Shown here: positions 9,231 through 18,496 of the stretch, in pieces
Layout: every line of letters begins with the position of its first letter
Position numbering within the stretch: position 1 is the first letter of the stretch
NCBI GenBank assembly: GCA_958448635.1
Contig: CAUDEQ010000006.1
Location: 1-51,947 of the forward strand
Source of the DNA: an uncultured Bacillota bacterium
Lineage (GTDB): Bacteria; Bacillota; Clostridia; Peptostreptococcales; Anaerovoracaceae
DNA: 51,947 nt
Direction of reading: 5' to 3'
The notes under the pieces: generated by a model
What the model saw: the letters and a program-made list of their open reading frames with translations, nothing else
Database searches by the model: none
Told to the model about the DNA's origin: nothing
Program-made: the position numbers and the translations under genes

Positions 9231-10598
9231 TTATACAAGTCCCTGAGCCATCATAGCTTCAGCAACTCTTTCGAATCCGGCGATGTTAGCGCCCTGTACC
9301 AGAGCGTTCTTGTTGCCATAGTATTTTTCTCCTGCATTTGCGCAAGCGTTGAAGATGTTTGTCATGATCTGGTGAAGCTGTTCGTAAACGTCTTCGTGCT
9401 GGAATACAGTGTGTCCAGCATTCTGACCCATTTCGATACATGAGCAAGCAACGCCGCCTGCATTAGCAGCCTTTGAAGGACCTACAGCAGTCATCTTGTC
9501 GATGAGGTAAACGAGAGCGTCGTTTGTTGTAGGCATGTTAGCGCCTTCACAGTAGAACTTGCAGCCTGAATCAACGATGTTCTTAGCATCTTCCATGTGA
9601 ACGTCATTCTGCATAGCGCATGGCATGAACAGATCAACCTTAACATCGAAGTCCTGGCAAACGCCCCAAGGCTTCTTGCCTGCGATAAACTTAGCTTCTG
9701 GGAACTTTTCTGCGTAAGGAGCGCAGATGTTCTTTCCTGAAGCTCTGAGATCCAGCAGGTATGCGATCTTTTCATCAGTACCGATTCCTTCTGGGTCATA
9801 TATGTATCCGTCAGGACCTGAGATAGTAACGCACTTGGCTCCCAGCTGCTGAAGCTTCCATGCAGCACCCCATGCTACGTTACCGAAGCCGGAGATAGCA
9901 ACAACCTTATCCTTCATTTCTTCGCCGTTTGCTTTCAGCATTTCTTCAGCGTACCATACGATACCGAAGCCTGTAGCTTCTGATCTTCCCAGCAGTCCGC
10001 CGTAAGGGATGCCCTTACCTGTAAGAACGCCTTCATATCTGTCAACGATTCTCTTGTACTGTCCGAAGAGGTAGCCGATTTCTCTTGCGCCAACACCGAG
10101 GTCGCCGGCAGGAACATCTGTGTTAGGTCCGATATGTCTGTATAATTCAGTCATGAATGCCTGGCAGAATCTCATGATTTCGGCATCGGATTTACCGTTA
10201 GGATCGAAGTCGGAGCCTCCCTTGCCGCCGCCGATAGGCAGACCTGTAAGTGAGTTCTTGAAGATCTGCTCGAATCCCAGGAACTTGATGATTCCAGGGT
10301 ATACGTTGGAAGCAAATCTCAGACCGCCCTTGTAAGGTCCAATAGCGCTGTTGAACTGATATCTGTAACCTTTGTTAACCTGCACCTTACCGGCATCGTC
10401 AACCCATACAACTCTGAAGGTAACGCCTCTTTCAGGCTCTACCAGTCTTTCCAGAAGAGCAGCCTCTTCGTATTCAGGATGTTTCTCCATAACAGGTGTC
10501 AGTGAAGAAAGTACCTCTTCAACTGTCTGATGAAATTCGATTTCACCAGGGTTGTTCTTCTTGCAAAGCTCAATGACTCTTTCTACATAATTTGACAT
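9231..10598 (-). CDS. gdhA: NADP-type glutamate dehydrogenase
   Basis: Interconverts glutamate with 2-oxoglutarate and ammonia. The substrate-binding lysines are in GPYKGGLRF and IGGGKGGSDFDP, the catalytic aspartate region is PAGDLGVGAREIGYLFG, and the nucleotide fold has SGFGNVAWGAAWKL. The 455-residue length fits the hexameric small GDH. GAGGAG lies seven bases before the ATG. Codon choice is strongly biased (for example many GCA/GCT, GTT, CTG with few rare codons), as in highly expressed genes. It has its own promoter (10660-10688) and a terminator, so it is monocistronic. Very confident. Confidence 0.97.
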   Translation of the reverse strand: MSNYVERVIELCKKNNPGEIEFHQTVEEVLSSLTPVMEKHPEYEEAALLERLVEPERGVTFRVVWVDDAGKVQVNKGYRYQFNSAIGPYKGGLRFASNVYPGIIKFLGFEQIFKNSLTGLPIGGGKGGSDFDPNGKSDAEIMRFCQAFMTELYRHIGPNTDVPAGDLGVGAREIGYLFGQYKRIVDRYEGVLTGKGIPYGGLLGRSEATGFGIVWYAEEMLKANGEEMKDKVVAISGFGNVAWGAAWKLQQLGAKCVTISGPDGYIYDPEGIGTDEKIAYLLDLRASGKNICAPYAEKFPEAKFIAGKKPWGVCQDFDVKVDLFMPCAMQNDVHMEDAKNIVDSGCKFYCEGANMPTTNDALVYLIDKMTAVGPSKAANAGGVACSCIEMGQNAGHTVFQHEDVYEQLHQIMTNIFNACANAGEKYYGNKNALVQGANIAGFERVAEAMMAQGLV

Positions 10599-10659
10599 TT
10601 TTTTTCTCCTCTTTTTAAATATAAATAATAATTAAAAGTTGTAATGCCTACTTGAATTA

Positions 10660-10688
10660 AATATATCACTCAGCCTATTTACAGTCAA
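10660..10688 (-). promoter_or_regulatory. Sigma-A promoter of gdhA
   Basis: On the minus strand TTGACT (10688-10683) and TATATT (10665-10660) are separated by 17 bases, a near-consensus vegetative promoter. The start codon lies about 60 bases downstream through an AT-rich leader with no obvious folded element. Confidence 0.75.
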
Positions 10689-10756
10689 TGGAATTCAGGA
10701 AGTTGTAATTTTCTGATAAATAACAAATATTGACTTTTTTTAACATAAGAAAACCT

Positions 10757-10784
10757 TTGATTTGTCGTGGAAATTTGCTATACT
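10757..10784 (+). promoter_or_regulatory. Sigma-A promoter of mgtE
   Basis: TTGATT (10757-10762), a 16-base spacer and TATACT (10779-10784), with an extended -10 TGC just before it. The predicted transcript starts near 10791, leaving only about 33 bases before the ATG, too short for an M-box magnesium riboswitch. Confidence 0.7.
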
Positions 10785-10823
10785 TACTAAGGAATGAAAT
10801 CTTGCAGGAAAGGAGGCAGTGTC

Positions 10824-12227
10824 ATGAACGAAACCATGGATAAGGATGTTAGGATGCAGCAGTTTGACGAAGACATCGAAGCTATAATAGATCTTCTGGA
10901 CGAAAAAGCGTATTTTAAAGCGAGGGACATCATATTAAAATACAATGCAGTCGATGTCGGTGAGATCCTTGAAGAGGTTCTGGAAGAACTGGGCGTAGAA
11001 AAGACAATAATAATATTCAGGATGCTGCCCAAGGATGTTTCCGTAGAGGTGTTTTCTCATCTTCCTGCAGATGATCAGGTGGAGATAGTACACGGGATAA
11101 CAGATAGGGAAATCTCGTATATCATAAAGGAGCTGGACTTCGACGACAAAATTGACGTACTGGAGGAGCTTCCTGCCAATATCGTCGATAAGATACTAGA
11201 AAATACTCCCAGGGAAGAAAGAAAGCTGATAAATACATTTCTCAACTATCCTGATACATGTGCAGGAAGTCTGATGACGCCTGACTATATCAGCCTTCAG
11301 GAGGATATGACGGTGGCAGAGGCAATGAGTCATATCAAGCATGAGGGAATGGACAGCGAGACTGTATATACATGCTACGTGAAAAAAGGCGGAAGAAAGC
11401 TGGAAGGAATAGTATCTCTAAGGGCGCTCGTAATCGCAGAAGACCACATCAAGGTGGCAGAACTGATGAATACGGATTACGTTTATGTAAACGTATACGA
11501 TGACCAGGAGGAGGTAGCGGAAACCTTTAAAAAGTACGGCTTTCTGGCGATTCCCGTAGTTGACAACGAGCATCGCCTTGTGGGGATCATCACAGTTGAC
11601 GATATACTGGATGTAATAGAGGAGGAAACGACGGAGGACATGGAGAGAATGGCAGGCGTGCTGGACGCCACAGACTCCGAATACCTTGACAAGGGTGTGT
11701 TCAGACATGCGGTAAACAGGCTGCCATGGCTCCTCTTTCTGACGGTGTCGGCCATGATAACCGGCAGCATCATATCGAGATTCGAAAACGTTCTTTCTCA
11801 GGTGATTGTACTTGTATCATACCTGCCGCTTCTGATGGGGACGGGAGGAAATACGGGATCTCAGGCTGCCACACTGGTTATAAGAGGTATGGCTGTGGAT
11901 GATATAGACCTGAGGGATGCCTTCAAAGTCTTCTGGAAGGAGCTGAGAATCAGCATAATAATAGGTGTGACGCTGAGCATATTCAATTTTGCCAAGATAA
12001 TGATAATAGACGGTGAAAGCGTATGGGTGGCACTGACGGTGGCATTGTCGATGATATTCGTTGTCATGTTCGCAAAGCTGGTGGGAAGCCTTCTTCCTAT
12101 GGCTGCCAAGAGGATAGGCATCGACCCTGCTCTTATGGCCAACCCTATGATCTCATCTGTTACTGATATGGTATCCGCCATAACATTCCTGCTTACTGCT
12201 TCGCTGCTGTTGGGGATATCGTTATGA
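10824..12227 (+). CDS. mgtE: Magnesium transporter MgtE
   Basis: Magnesium channel/transporter of 467 residues. From the N terminus it has the superhelical MgtE_N domain, a CBS pair around residues 125-250 (SLMTPDYISLQEDMTVAEA and the second copy VDDILDVIEEE), and a five-helix membrane domain with PLLMGTGGNTGSQA, the pore-lining conserved stretch. The ATG at 10824 follows AAGGAGG by seven bases; an in-frame ATG at 10794 lies before that site. Its stop overlaps the start of the following DUF3311-like gene by four bases. Regulation in the family is by Mg binding to the CBS/N domains. Confidence 0.95.
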   Translation: MNETMDKDVRMQQFDEDIEAIIDLLDEKAYFKARDIILKYNAVDVGEILEEVLEELGVEKTIIIFRMLPKDVSVEVFSHLPADDQVEIVHGITDREISYIIKELDFDDKIDVLEELPANIVDKILENTPREERKLINTFLNYPDTCAGSLMTPDYISLQEDMTVAEAMSHIKHEGMDSETVYTCYVKKGGRKLEGIVSLRALVIAEDHIKVAELMNTDYVYVNVYDDQEEVAETFKKYGFLAIPVVDNEHRLVGIITVDDILDVIEEETTEDMERMAGVLDATDSEYLDKGVFRHAVNRLPWLLFLTVSAMITGSIISRFENVLSQVIVLVSYLPLLMGTGGNTGSQAATLVIRGMAVDDIDLRDAFKVFWKELRISIIIGVTLSIFNFAKIMIIDGESVWVALTVALSMIFVVMFAKLVGSLLPMAAKRIGIDPALMANPMISSVTDMVSAITFLLTASLLLGISL

Positions 12228-12481
12228 TGAACGAGGAATACAACAGAAGGGCGCACAGGGTGCGAAAGACCATAATAATCGTGCTTCTTGTCATTGGCTT
12301 TGGTGCTATAGAATTTCCGGGGATATTTTTTGTCATGGATAAGGTGGAGCCGTTTATCATGGGGATGCCGTTTCTCTACGGATATATATTCTGCTGGTGG
12401 CTGTACATGTGTTCCGTGTTTTTCTACGCATATCGCACAGGATGGGGAAAGCATTCGTTCTTTCACAAGAAAAACAGATAA
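12224..12481 (+). CDS. DUF3311-like small membrane protein
   Basis: 85 residues with two membrane helices (about 16-36 and 44-70). The core MDKVEPFIMGMPFLYGYIF and the tryptophans after it match my recollection of DUF3311, a family usually encoded right next to a sodium:solute symporter and thought to be an accessory subunit. Here the start overlaps the mgtE stop (ATGA) so the two are translationally coupled, while the nearest symporter is 2.6 kb away beyond a divergent two-component system. A strong terminator follows. Function unproven; the family call is moderately sure. Confidence 0.65.
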   Translation: MMNEEYNRRAHRVRKTIIIVLLVIGFGAIEFPGIFFVMDKVEPFIMGMPFLYGYIFCWWLYMCSVFFYAYRTGWGKHSFFHKKNR

Positions 12482-12500
12482 AAGAGAATAGTATTTAAAA

Positions 12501-12536
12501 GGAGCTGCGGCGATTGTATTATCGCTACGGCTCCTG
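12501..12536. terminator. Intrinsic terminator between convergent operons
   Basis: Stem AGGAGC/GCTCCT continued by an inner GGCGAT/ATCGCT-type pairing around a six-base loop (12516-12521), then GTTTTTGTTTT on the plus strand. It ends the mgtE operon and probably also the response-regulator gene from the other side. Confidence 0.85.
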
Positions 12537-12558
12537 TTTTTGTTTTACGATAAATTGT

Positions 12559-13278
12559 TTATTTTGCTGTGAAGTTCTGATTGAACTTATATCCGACGCC
12601 TCGTACGCTTATTATGTATTTAGGCTCATTGGGGTTTTCCTCCAGCTTTTTTCGCAGCGTGCTTATGTAGACCATCACAGTCTTGGCATCGTTTTCCATG
12701 CAAGTTGTCTTCCACACAGTTTCGAATATCTGTGAGGCAGGGAATACCTTTCGAGGGTTTTCCACCAGCAGCTTCAGGATGTTGTATTCCTTGGAAGTGA
12801 GGCTTATCTCCTTGCCGTTGACATAACATTCATGAGTATCGAAATCCAGCTTAAGATCACCGAAATCGTATATATTGTCTTCACGCTGCACAGCCCCCCC
12901 TTTTATCATAGTATTGTGACGTCTCAGATGAGCTTTGATCCTTGCGATGAGTTCGCCTGCCATGAAGGGCTTGGTCATATAGTCGTCCCCGCCGGCGGAA
13001 AGGGCAATTATTTTGTCGATCTCCTGAGTTTTACAGCTGAGAAAAATAATGGGTGCATTGGAATGCTTTCTTATTTCAAGGGAAAGGGCAGGTCCCTCCG
13101 TGTCCGGAAGCATAACGTCCAGAATTATAAGATCGGGGTTTTCCTTTTTCAGCATGGAAAGGGCGCTTTCTCCGTCATATGCAGACAAAGGAACGAAGTT
13201 TTCCTTAGCAAGGTAGGAGCATACAAGCTTGTTGATCGCCAGTTCGTCGTCTACTACCAGTATCTTTTCTTTTGACAT
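12559..13278 (-). CDS. OmpR/PhoB-family response regulator
   Basis: 239-residue two-domain regulator. The receiver domain has the acidic pair at D10-D11, the phosphoacceptor D54 in LIILDVMLPD and K103 in MTKPF; the C-terminal winged helix covers about residues 140-232 with the usual VYISTLRKKLEENPNEPKYI. It starts two bases after the histidine kinase gene ends, so the pair is one operon. Location between two sodium:solute symporter loci suggests it controls one of them, but no operator sequence can be named. Confidence 0.93.
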   Translation of the reverse strand: MSKEKILVVDDELAINKLVCSYLAKENFVPLSAYDGESALSMLKKENPDLIILDVMLPDTEGPALSLEIRKHSNAPIIFLSCKTQEIDKIIALSAGGDDYMTKPFMAGELIARIKAHLRRHNTMIKGGAVQREDNIYDFGDLKLDFDTHECYVNGKEISLTSKEYNILKLLVENPRKVFPASQIFETVWKTTCMENDAKTVMVYISTLRKKLEENPNEPKYIISVRGVGYKFNQNFTAK

Positions 13279-13280
13279 TG

Positions 13281-14993
13281 TTAACCCTCCTTGAATAATG
13301 GAATAATAAAGGTAAATGTGCTTCCTGAGCCGTAAACACTCTCAGCAAATATTTCACCCTGATGGGCTGTTATGATTTCTCTGCAAAGCGTAAGACCAAG
13401 TCCGCGACCTTCGATGGTGCGGTTGGTGCCGTCAGATACGCCTGCACGGTAAAAGCGGTCGAAGATATGATCTATGTATTTGTCCTTTATTCCTATGCCG
13501 TTGTCCTTTACGGATACGACGAAGTTTTCCTTGTTGTCGTCTATATCGAAGCTCACACGGAGTTGTTTGTTGCCGCCTGAATATTTGATGGAATTGTTTA
13601 TCAGGTTCGTAAACACCTGATAAATTCTGTCTGTGTCTATAACTATCCAGTGGTGCTCCAGTCTTCGTCTGTCAAAATATACATCGGCTACGAAGCCGTA
13701 GGAGGCTATGTCTGAAAGTCCGCTGTTGATCATCATATCGGCAGCCTCTGCTGCCGTATAGGCTTCAAAATTAAAGGTGAACTGATGAGTTTCCATCTTG
13801 GTCAGCTGATCCAGCTCGTCTATGAGCTTCTTGAGGGTGAAGGTCTTGGAAGTTATTATATCCATCGCCTCACGCTTCTTTTCGTCGCTGTCCATGGTGC
13901 CGTCGTTTATTGCCGTCAGGTATCCTGCGATGGATGTGATAGGTGTTCGAAGCTCATGGGAGATATATGAGAGAAGCATATCTCTGCTTTTGGCAGCCTC
14001 CAGCTGTTCGGACTCTGCAGTTTTCAGATCCGTCACATCCCTTAATGTGCCCTGAATGGCCACAGGCTCATCCTTTTCATTTTTGATTACGGTACATCTG
14101 AATTCGCCCCAGAATTTTTCGCCGTTTTTCCTGCAAAGCTCCAACGTATGTATTTCGCAGTACGTATCTTTGGGGTTGAAAATGTCTTCGAGTTCCTCAA
14201 CCTGCTCATTTGATACCATGTCCAGATAGAATTTGGGATTATTGTAAAATGCCGCAGGGGAAAAGCCCGTTGAATCCTTGATGGACGGTGAAACATACCT
14301 GAATGCGATGTATGGCTGAAGGTCGTAATAGAAGAAGGCGTCCTTTGAATTTTCCACTACGGTTTTGTAAAGTGAGTCCACCAGATCGCTTTCTTCTCTT
14401 GAATATGCTATATAAATAGTTAAAATGCAGAAGGTTACTATATTTGACAACATCAGCTCTGTGATGTATAAATTATATTCAAGCGTAAGAAAAACTTCCA
14501 CTATGGATAGAACCGATTTGCCGAAGCCCCACACCAGGAAAACCAGTGCAGCGATGGTACGCTCTCCCTTTGCTACGCTCCACTTTCTGAATACGTTGTG
14601 GCAGATGAACAGGGTCAGTATGATCTGATATACAGAAACGGGCAGATAAAAAGACAGCAGATCGAAATCATATATCATGCATATTATGGCCAACAGAACC
14701 ATGTATAGTGAGAATCTGTACCAGTATGCGGGGATTCTGACATGCATAAATGAATATGTGCCGAACAGCAAGAGTTGAAGATTAAACATGTCTATGATTT
14801 TTCTGATTTCAAGGAAGGTCTCATTGGGCACTGAAAAATACAGTAGAAGACATAAAAGGCTGCACGAATAAGCCACCCATGAAAAACCCCAGTACTGCAT
14901 GAATTTCTCCTGTTTTCTTGAAAACATGTAGAAATACATCGTCGATATTATAAAAGACAGTAATGCGAATATCAGAAGCCATTTGAAATTCAT
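13281..14993 (-). CDS. Sensor histidine kinase, multi-helix membrane sensor with PAS domain
   Basis: 570 residues. The first ~200 hold about six or seven membrane helices with only short loops, so the signal is likely sensed in or at the membrane. A PAS domain follows (about 206-325), then the dimerisation helix with H346 in SYISHELRTP, and the ATPase domain with the N box NLINNSIKYSGG, G1 KDNGIGI and G2 GRGLGL. CGGAGGA lies seven bases before the ATG. The gene is divergent from the sodium:solute symporter at 15090 and shares its 96-base control region; a regulator-of-uptake role is an inference from that. Confidence 0.92.
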   Translation of the reverse strand: MNFKWLLIFALLSFIISTMYFYMFSRKQEKFMQYWGFSWVAYSCSLLCLLLYFSVPNETFLEIRKIIDMFNLQLLLFGTYSFMHVRIPAYWYRFSLYMVLLAIICMIYDFDLLSFYLPVSVYQIILTLFICHNVFRKWSVAKGERTIAALVFLVWGFGKSVLSIVEVFLTLEYNLYITELMLSNIVTFCILTIYIAYSREESDLVDSLYKTVVENSKDAFFYYDLQPYIAFRYVSPSIKDSTGFSPAAFYNNPKFYLDMVSNEQVEELEDIFNPKDTYCEIHTLELCRKNGEKFWGEFRCTVIKNEKDEPVAIQGTLRDVTDLKTAESEQLEAAKSRDMLLSYISHELRTPITSIAGYLTAINDGTMDSDEKKREAMDIITSKTFTLKKLIDELDQLTKMETHQFTFNFEAYTAAEAADMMINSGLSDIASYGFVADVYFDRRRLEHHWIVIDTDRIYQVFTNLINNSIKYSGGNKQLRVSFDIDDNKENFVVSVKDNGIGIKDKYIDHIFDRFYRAGVSDGTNRTIEGRGLGLTLCREIITAHQGEIFAESVYGSGSTFTFIIPLFKEG

Positions 14994-15089
14994 AATTGAT
15001 CCTCCGATATATTATACATAAAATTTAGGATAAAATAAAGCAAAATCAACCTTAATGCATTTTTAAATATTTCCTGAGGTGACAAGAGA

Positions 15090-16559
15090 ATGATAACGAG
15101 AGCAATAATGCTGCTTATGCTGTGCGTCTTCGCACTGATTCCACTGCTTCTGGGAGAATATGCCAGAAACAGATCAATACTGACGACAGACGATTTCATA
15201 CTTCACAGCAGAAAACTTAAGACGTTTCCAATGTATGCCACGGTGTTTTCCACATGGATGAGCATCTTTGCATTCATGGGAGCGATAGCTTATTTTTACG
15301 AGCAGGGTCCCATATATATGACCACTGTAGGTTGGGACGCTCTTTTTGCCGTGTTGTTCATTTTAATCGGGCGAAGGCTGTGGCACTACGGCAAGGTACA
15401 TAACTACATAACGCCTACCGATTTTTTTGATGACATATACGATTCAAAACCACTCAGCATCCTGGTCACCGCCATAGTTATAATCTGCACCATGATATAT
15501 CTTCAGGTACAGACGGTAGGAGGACTGCTGGTTATGCAGATTGCCACAAGAGGAGTGATATCGTGGTATGCAGCAGGGCTGATATTCTTTTCCATACTGG
15601 TAATATATCTGTGGGCAGGGGGACTGCGGGCAGTAGCTCTTACCGATATGTTCTACTGTACGTTAATAGTAGTTGCCATACTCAGCTCGGGATTTTATCT
15701 CATGTCCGTTGCGGGAGGAAGCCATCATGTGTTCGGAGAACTGATATATAGAGATCCTCTCAACGTATCTATGAATATGGAGGACGGAGGGGAAAGGGTG
15801 GCCACGTGGATATCTCTGTTCATCATAGTGCCTATAGGCGCTTTCATGGGCCCTCAGATGTGGATGAGAAATTATGCGGCCGCCTCTGAGAAGAACTTCA
15901 ACGTGCTTCCGCTGCTTCTGTGCGTATCCTCCGTAATATGTATAGGAACACTTTTTGCAGGCAGTGCCGGAGTGGTGCTGGCTGAAAACGTGACAAATCC
16001 TGACATCATACTTATAGAAATGCTTCAGAAGTATGCGGAACCGTTTTTCTACGTGTTCATCATCGTGGGAATATATGCCACCATATTTTCCACCGCCAAC
16101 TCCCAGATTCACGCACTTTCCGCAGTATATACCATAGATATCTACAAGAAGCACATAAACAGAAAGGCTCCGGATAAAAAGCTGGTATCCATAGCCAAGT
16201 GGGGAGTGCTGTTCGTGTCAGCGATGTCATACATACTTGTGATAATCATACCAAAGAGCATATTTGATCTGGCAATAGTTGCTCTGGGAGGGATGGCACA
16301 GCTTATTGTACCTGTCTTGGGAGCGCTGTTCTGGAAGAAGTCGACTGCGAAGGCAGCCATTGCAGGGCTCATAACCGGAGAAATCGTATTCCTTATATGC
16401 GTCAGCCTTGAGGATGCCGAAGCCAGCATATATGCCGTGATTGCCCTCGTTATCAATGCCTTTGTCTTCGTCATCGTCTCGGTGGCGGACAAACACAGGA
16501 TAACCGTTTCCAAGAGAATAGAGTCCTACAGAAAGGATTACATAAGAAGAAATTATTAA
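15090..16559 (+). CDS. Sodium:solute symporter (SSS family), first copy
   Basis: 489-residue membrane protein with about thirteen helices. The first helices and the region EYARNRSILTTDDFILHSR resemble the TDDFILGGR-like start of SSS transporters. GAGGTG sits eight bases before the ATG. It is divergent from the histidine kinase gene, the typical place for a target of the kinase pair. No small subunit is encoded directly before it; the DUF3311-like protein at 12224 is the only candidate. Substrate unknown (organic acid, amino acid or other small solute). Confidence 0.88.
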   Translation: MITRAIMLLMLCVFALIPLLLGEYARNRSILTTDDFILHSRKLKTFPMYATVFSTWMSIFAFMGAIAYFYEQGPIYMTTVGWDALFAVLFILIGRRLWHYGKVHNYITPTDFFDDIYDSKPLSILVTAIVIICTMIYLQVQTVGGLLVMQIATRGVISWYAAGLIFFSILVIYLWAGGLRAVALTDMFYCTLIVVAILSSGFYLMSVAGGSHHVFGELIYRDPLNVSMNMEDGGERVATWISLFIIVPIGAFMGPQMWMRNYAAASEKNFNVLPLLLCVSSVICIGTLFAGSAGVVLAENVTNPDIILIEMLQKYAEPFFYVFIIVGIYATIFSTANSQIHALSAVYTIDIYKKHINRKAPDKKLVSIAKWGVLFVSAMSYILVIIIPKSIFDLAIVALGGMAQLIVPVLGALFWKKSTAKAAIAGLITGEIVFLICVSLEDAEASIYAVIALVINAFVFVIVSVADKHRITVSKRIESYRKDYIRRNY

Positions 16560-16711
16560 GAGACCTTATCAGAGGGTAAAACAATATTAAATGCGACTTT
16601 AAATTATAATTAAATATCGTCCCTCCTTATTAAAATTGAATGAAATATCTGATAATGTTTATGTGTAATTTATAGTTATATTCGTATTATTCATTTAAGG
16701 AGGAAAGGTAT
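16560..16711. promoter_or_regulatory. AT-rich leader upstream of the symporter small subunit
   Basis: About 150 bases with A/T-rich near-palindromes (for example AATTATAATT around 16604). A promoter must lie here or the genes are read from 15090 onward. I cannot fix a -35/-10 pair with confidence. The region ends in a strong AAGGAGG (16697-16703). Confidence 0.35.
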
Positions 16712-16879
16712 ATGATAGTTGGAATGCCAATTAGCACATTTTTTGCCATCCTGAGTTGGCCTTTCGTCTACACTATCCTGGCTTTCGTGGTGTATTTCAT
16801 CATGAAGAAGCAGGATGCTCAGATAGACGACACTGAATTTGGAGAAGTCCCTGACGATGGAAAGGGGGCTAAAGCATGA
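16712..16879 (+). CDS. Symporter small accessory protein (55 aa)
   Basis: A short gene starting MIVGMPISTFFAILSWPF, with one membrane helix (about 9-31), then a charged tail ending GKGAKA. AAGGAGG lies eight bases before the ATG, and the stop codon overlaps the ATG of the following symporter (ATGA at 16876-16879). This layout, length and topology match the small proteins that precede SSS transporters in many bacteria and are believed to be their subunits. Single-helix and coupling are seen directly; the subunit role is inference from that family. Confidence 0.8.
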   Translation: MIVGMPISTFFAILSWPFVYTILAFVVYFIMKKQDAQIDDTEFGEVPDDGKGAKA

Positions 16880-18456
16880 GAGTAGAAGTAATTGTACTTA
16901 TAATATACTTCATAGGTATGATTTCGATGGGTCTTTACTGGAATAAGAGAGCCAAGAATTCCGAAGACTACATGCTGGGCGGAAGATCCATGGGTCCTCT
17001 CGTTACGGCGCTTACGCTTCAGACTACGGCGATGAGCGGATTCATGTTCATGGGCGGTCCTGCAGAAGCATATGCGTTAGGATATTATGCAATATTCTAC
17101 GCTGTAGGTGATGCAGGCGGCGGACTTATAAATATTTCCGTACTGGGAAGAAGAATGAGAAGACTTTCACAGCTTCTCGACTGTATCTCTCCTATAGAAT
17201 ACCTCGAAAAGAGATACGAATCGGTTCCAGTTAAGGTTATCGCTTGTATAATAGCAGTATTCGGACTTTCCTGCTATGTACTGGGACAGTTCCTGGCAAC
17301 AGGTAAGACTCTCGTTTCACTGTTCGGCTTCCCTCTGGAAGTTGGACTCATCGCAGGCGTTGCAGTTATCCTCTTCTACACATTTGTCGGCGGATACTTC
17401 GCAGTTGCCTGGACAGACGTTGTCCAGGGATTCATAATGATAGGATCGCTCATCGTTATCTTCATTCTCATGATGACAGAGATGGGATGGTTCGCAGGCC
17501 TCAACGAAAAGCTGGCTGAAATCGATCCTACGCTCCTTAACGTATGGGGAAGAGACAACATGTACGAAGGTGGATACGGAGTTATCGCAGGTGCGATCCT
17601 GATCTATCTGATAGGATACATGGGACTGCCTCACAGCGTAAACAAGCACATGGCAATGGCAAATCCTAAGACTGCCAAGACATCTGTTGTATATGCTACC
17701 ATATGGACTCAGCTGTTCTGCTTCATTCCGTATTTCCTCGGACTGGGCGGTCTGGTAATATTCACTGCAGATCCTTCAGGACTCATCAACGGCGACCCAG
17801 AAATGGTTATACCGTCACTGGCAAGCATGATGTTCCCTGGAGTAATATCAGGTATAGTTCTGACAGCTATCATGTCGGCTATCATGAGTACGGTTGCTGC
17901 TCTGATGCTGCTCATAGCTACTATAGTATCGATTGACTTCTACAAGAGATGGCTCAGACCTAACGCCAGCGATAGAAGCGTTCTGCTGGTATCAAAGGGC
18001 TCAATCATAATCGTAGGAATCATAGGCGTTACCATTGCAGTGCTGAATCCTCCGGGAATCTTCAGCCTCATAGTCGACACCTTCAGCTTCATGGGATGTG
18101 CGTTCCTGCCTGGATACGTATGCGCTGTATGGTGGAAGAAGGCCAACTCGACAGGTATGCTGGCATCAATGATATCAGGCGGACTCGTTGCTCAGGTATG
18201 GGCAACCATGGATCTGGCTGCATCCACAAGCATCCATCAGTTCCTGGCCGGCATCATCGTATCATCGCTGGCAATGATCATAGGAAGCCAGTTCGGCAAG
18301 CCTACCAGCCCTGAAATGTGCGACCTTATCGAAAGAGCAAAGGGTAAGAAGATCGCAGTATCAAAGAACGTACAGGTTGCTTCTTCCAAGCATCTGTCAA
18401 CTGAAAACAAGGCGATCACTCAGTTCGTATTCAACAGAATGGCTGCAGAGGCATAA
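16876..18456 (+). CDS. Sodium:solute symporter (SSS family), second copy
   Basis: 526-residue transporter with about thirteen membrane helices. The N-terminal NSEDYMLGGRSMGPLVTALT is the classic SSS signature region, and GGYFAVAWTDVVQGFIM is the second conserved stretch. It is translated by coupling to the 55-residue gene before it. Codon use is more biased than in the first symporter, with many ATC, GTT, CTC and GCA codons, similar to gdhA, so it may be highly expressed. The soluble C-terminal tail (about residues 470-526) is long for the family. Substrate unknown. Confidence 0.9.
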   Translation: MRVEVIVLIIYFIGMISMGLYWNKRAKNSEDYMLGGRSMGPLVTALTLQTTAMSGFMFMGGPAEAYALGYYAIFYAVGDAGGGLINISVLGRRMRRLSQLLDCISPIEYLEKRYESVPVKVIACIIAVFGLSCYVLGQFLATGKTLVSLFGFPLEVGLIAGVAVILFYTFVGGYFAVAWTDVVQGFIMIGSLIVIFILMMTEMGWFAGLNEKLAEIDPTLLNVWGRDNMYEGGYGVIAGAILIYLIGYMGLPHSVNKHMAMANPKTAKTSVVYATIWTQLFCFIPYFLGLGGLVIFTADPSGLINGDPEMVIPSLASMMFPGVISGIVLTAIMSAIMSTVAALMLLIATIVSIDFYKRWLRPNASDRSVLLVSKGSIIIVGIIGVTIAVLNPPGIFSLIVDTFSFMGCAFLPGYVCAVWWKKANSTGMLASMISGGLVAQVWATMDLAASTSIHQFLAGIIVSSLAMIIGSQFGKPTSPEMCDLIERAKGKKIAVSKNVQVASSKHLSTENKAITQFVFNRMAAEA

Positions 18457-18496
18457 GAAGCCTTTATTGATTGTAAATCTAATGAGTATATAAAAG

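Noticed and set aside
9255..9290. tRNA-like TTCGAATCC motif
   Set aside because: It is inside gdhA coding sequence and no acceptor or anticodon stems can be formed around it.
10785..10823. Possible magnesium riboswitch before mgtE
   Set aside because: The leader from the predicted promoter is only about 33 bases, far too short for an M-box, and no stems are seen.
11861..12466. 201-codon minus-strand frame across mgtE and the DUF3311 gene
   Set aside because: Opposite-strand shadow of two coupled genes; no start signal.
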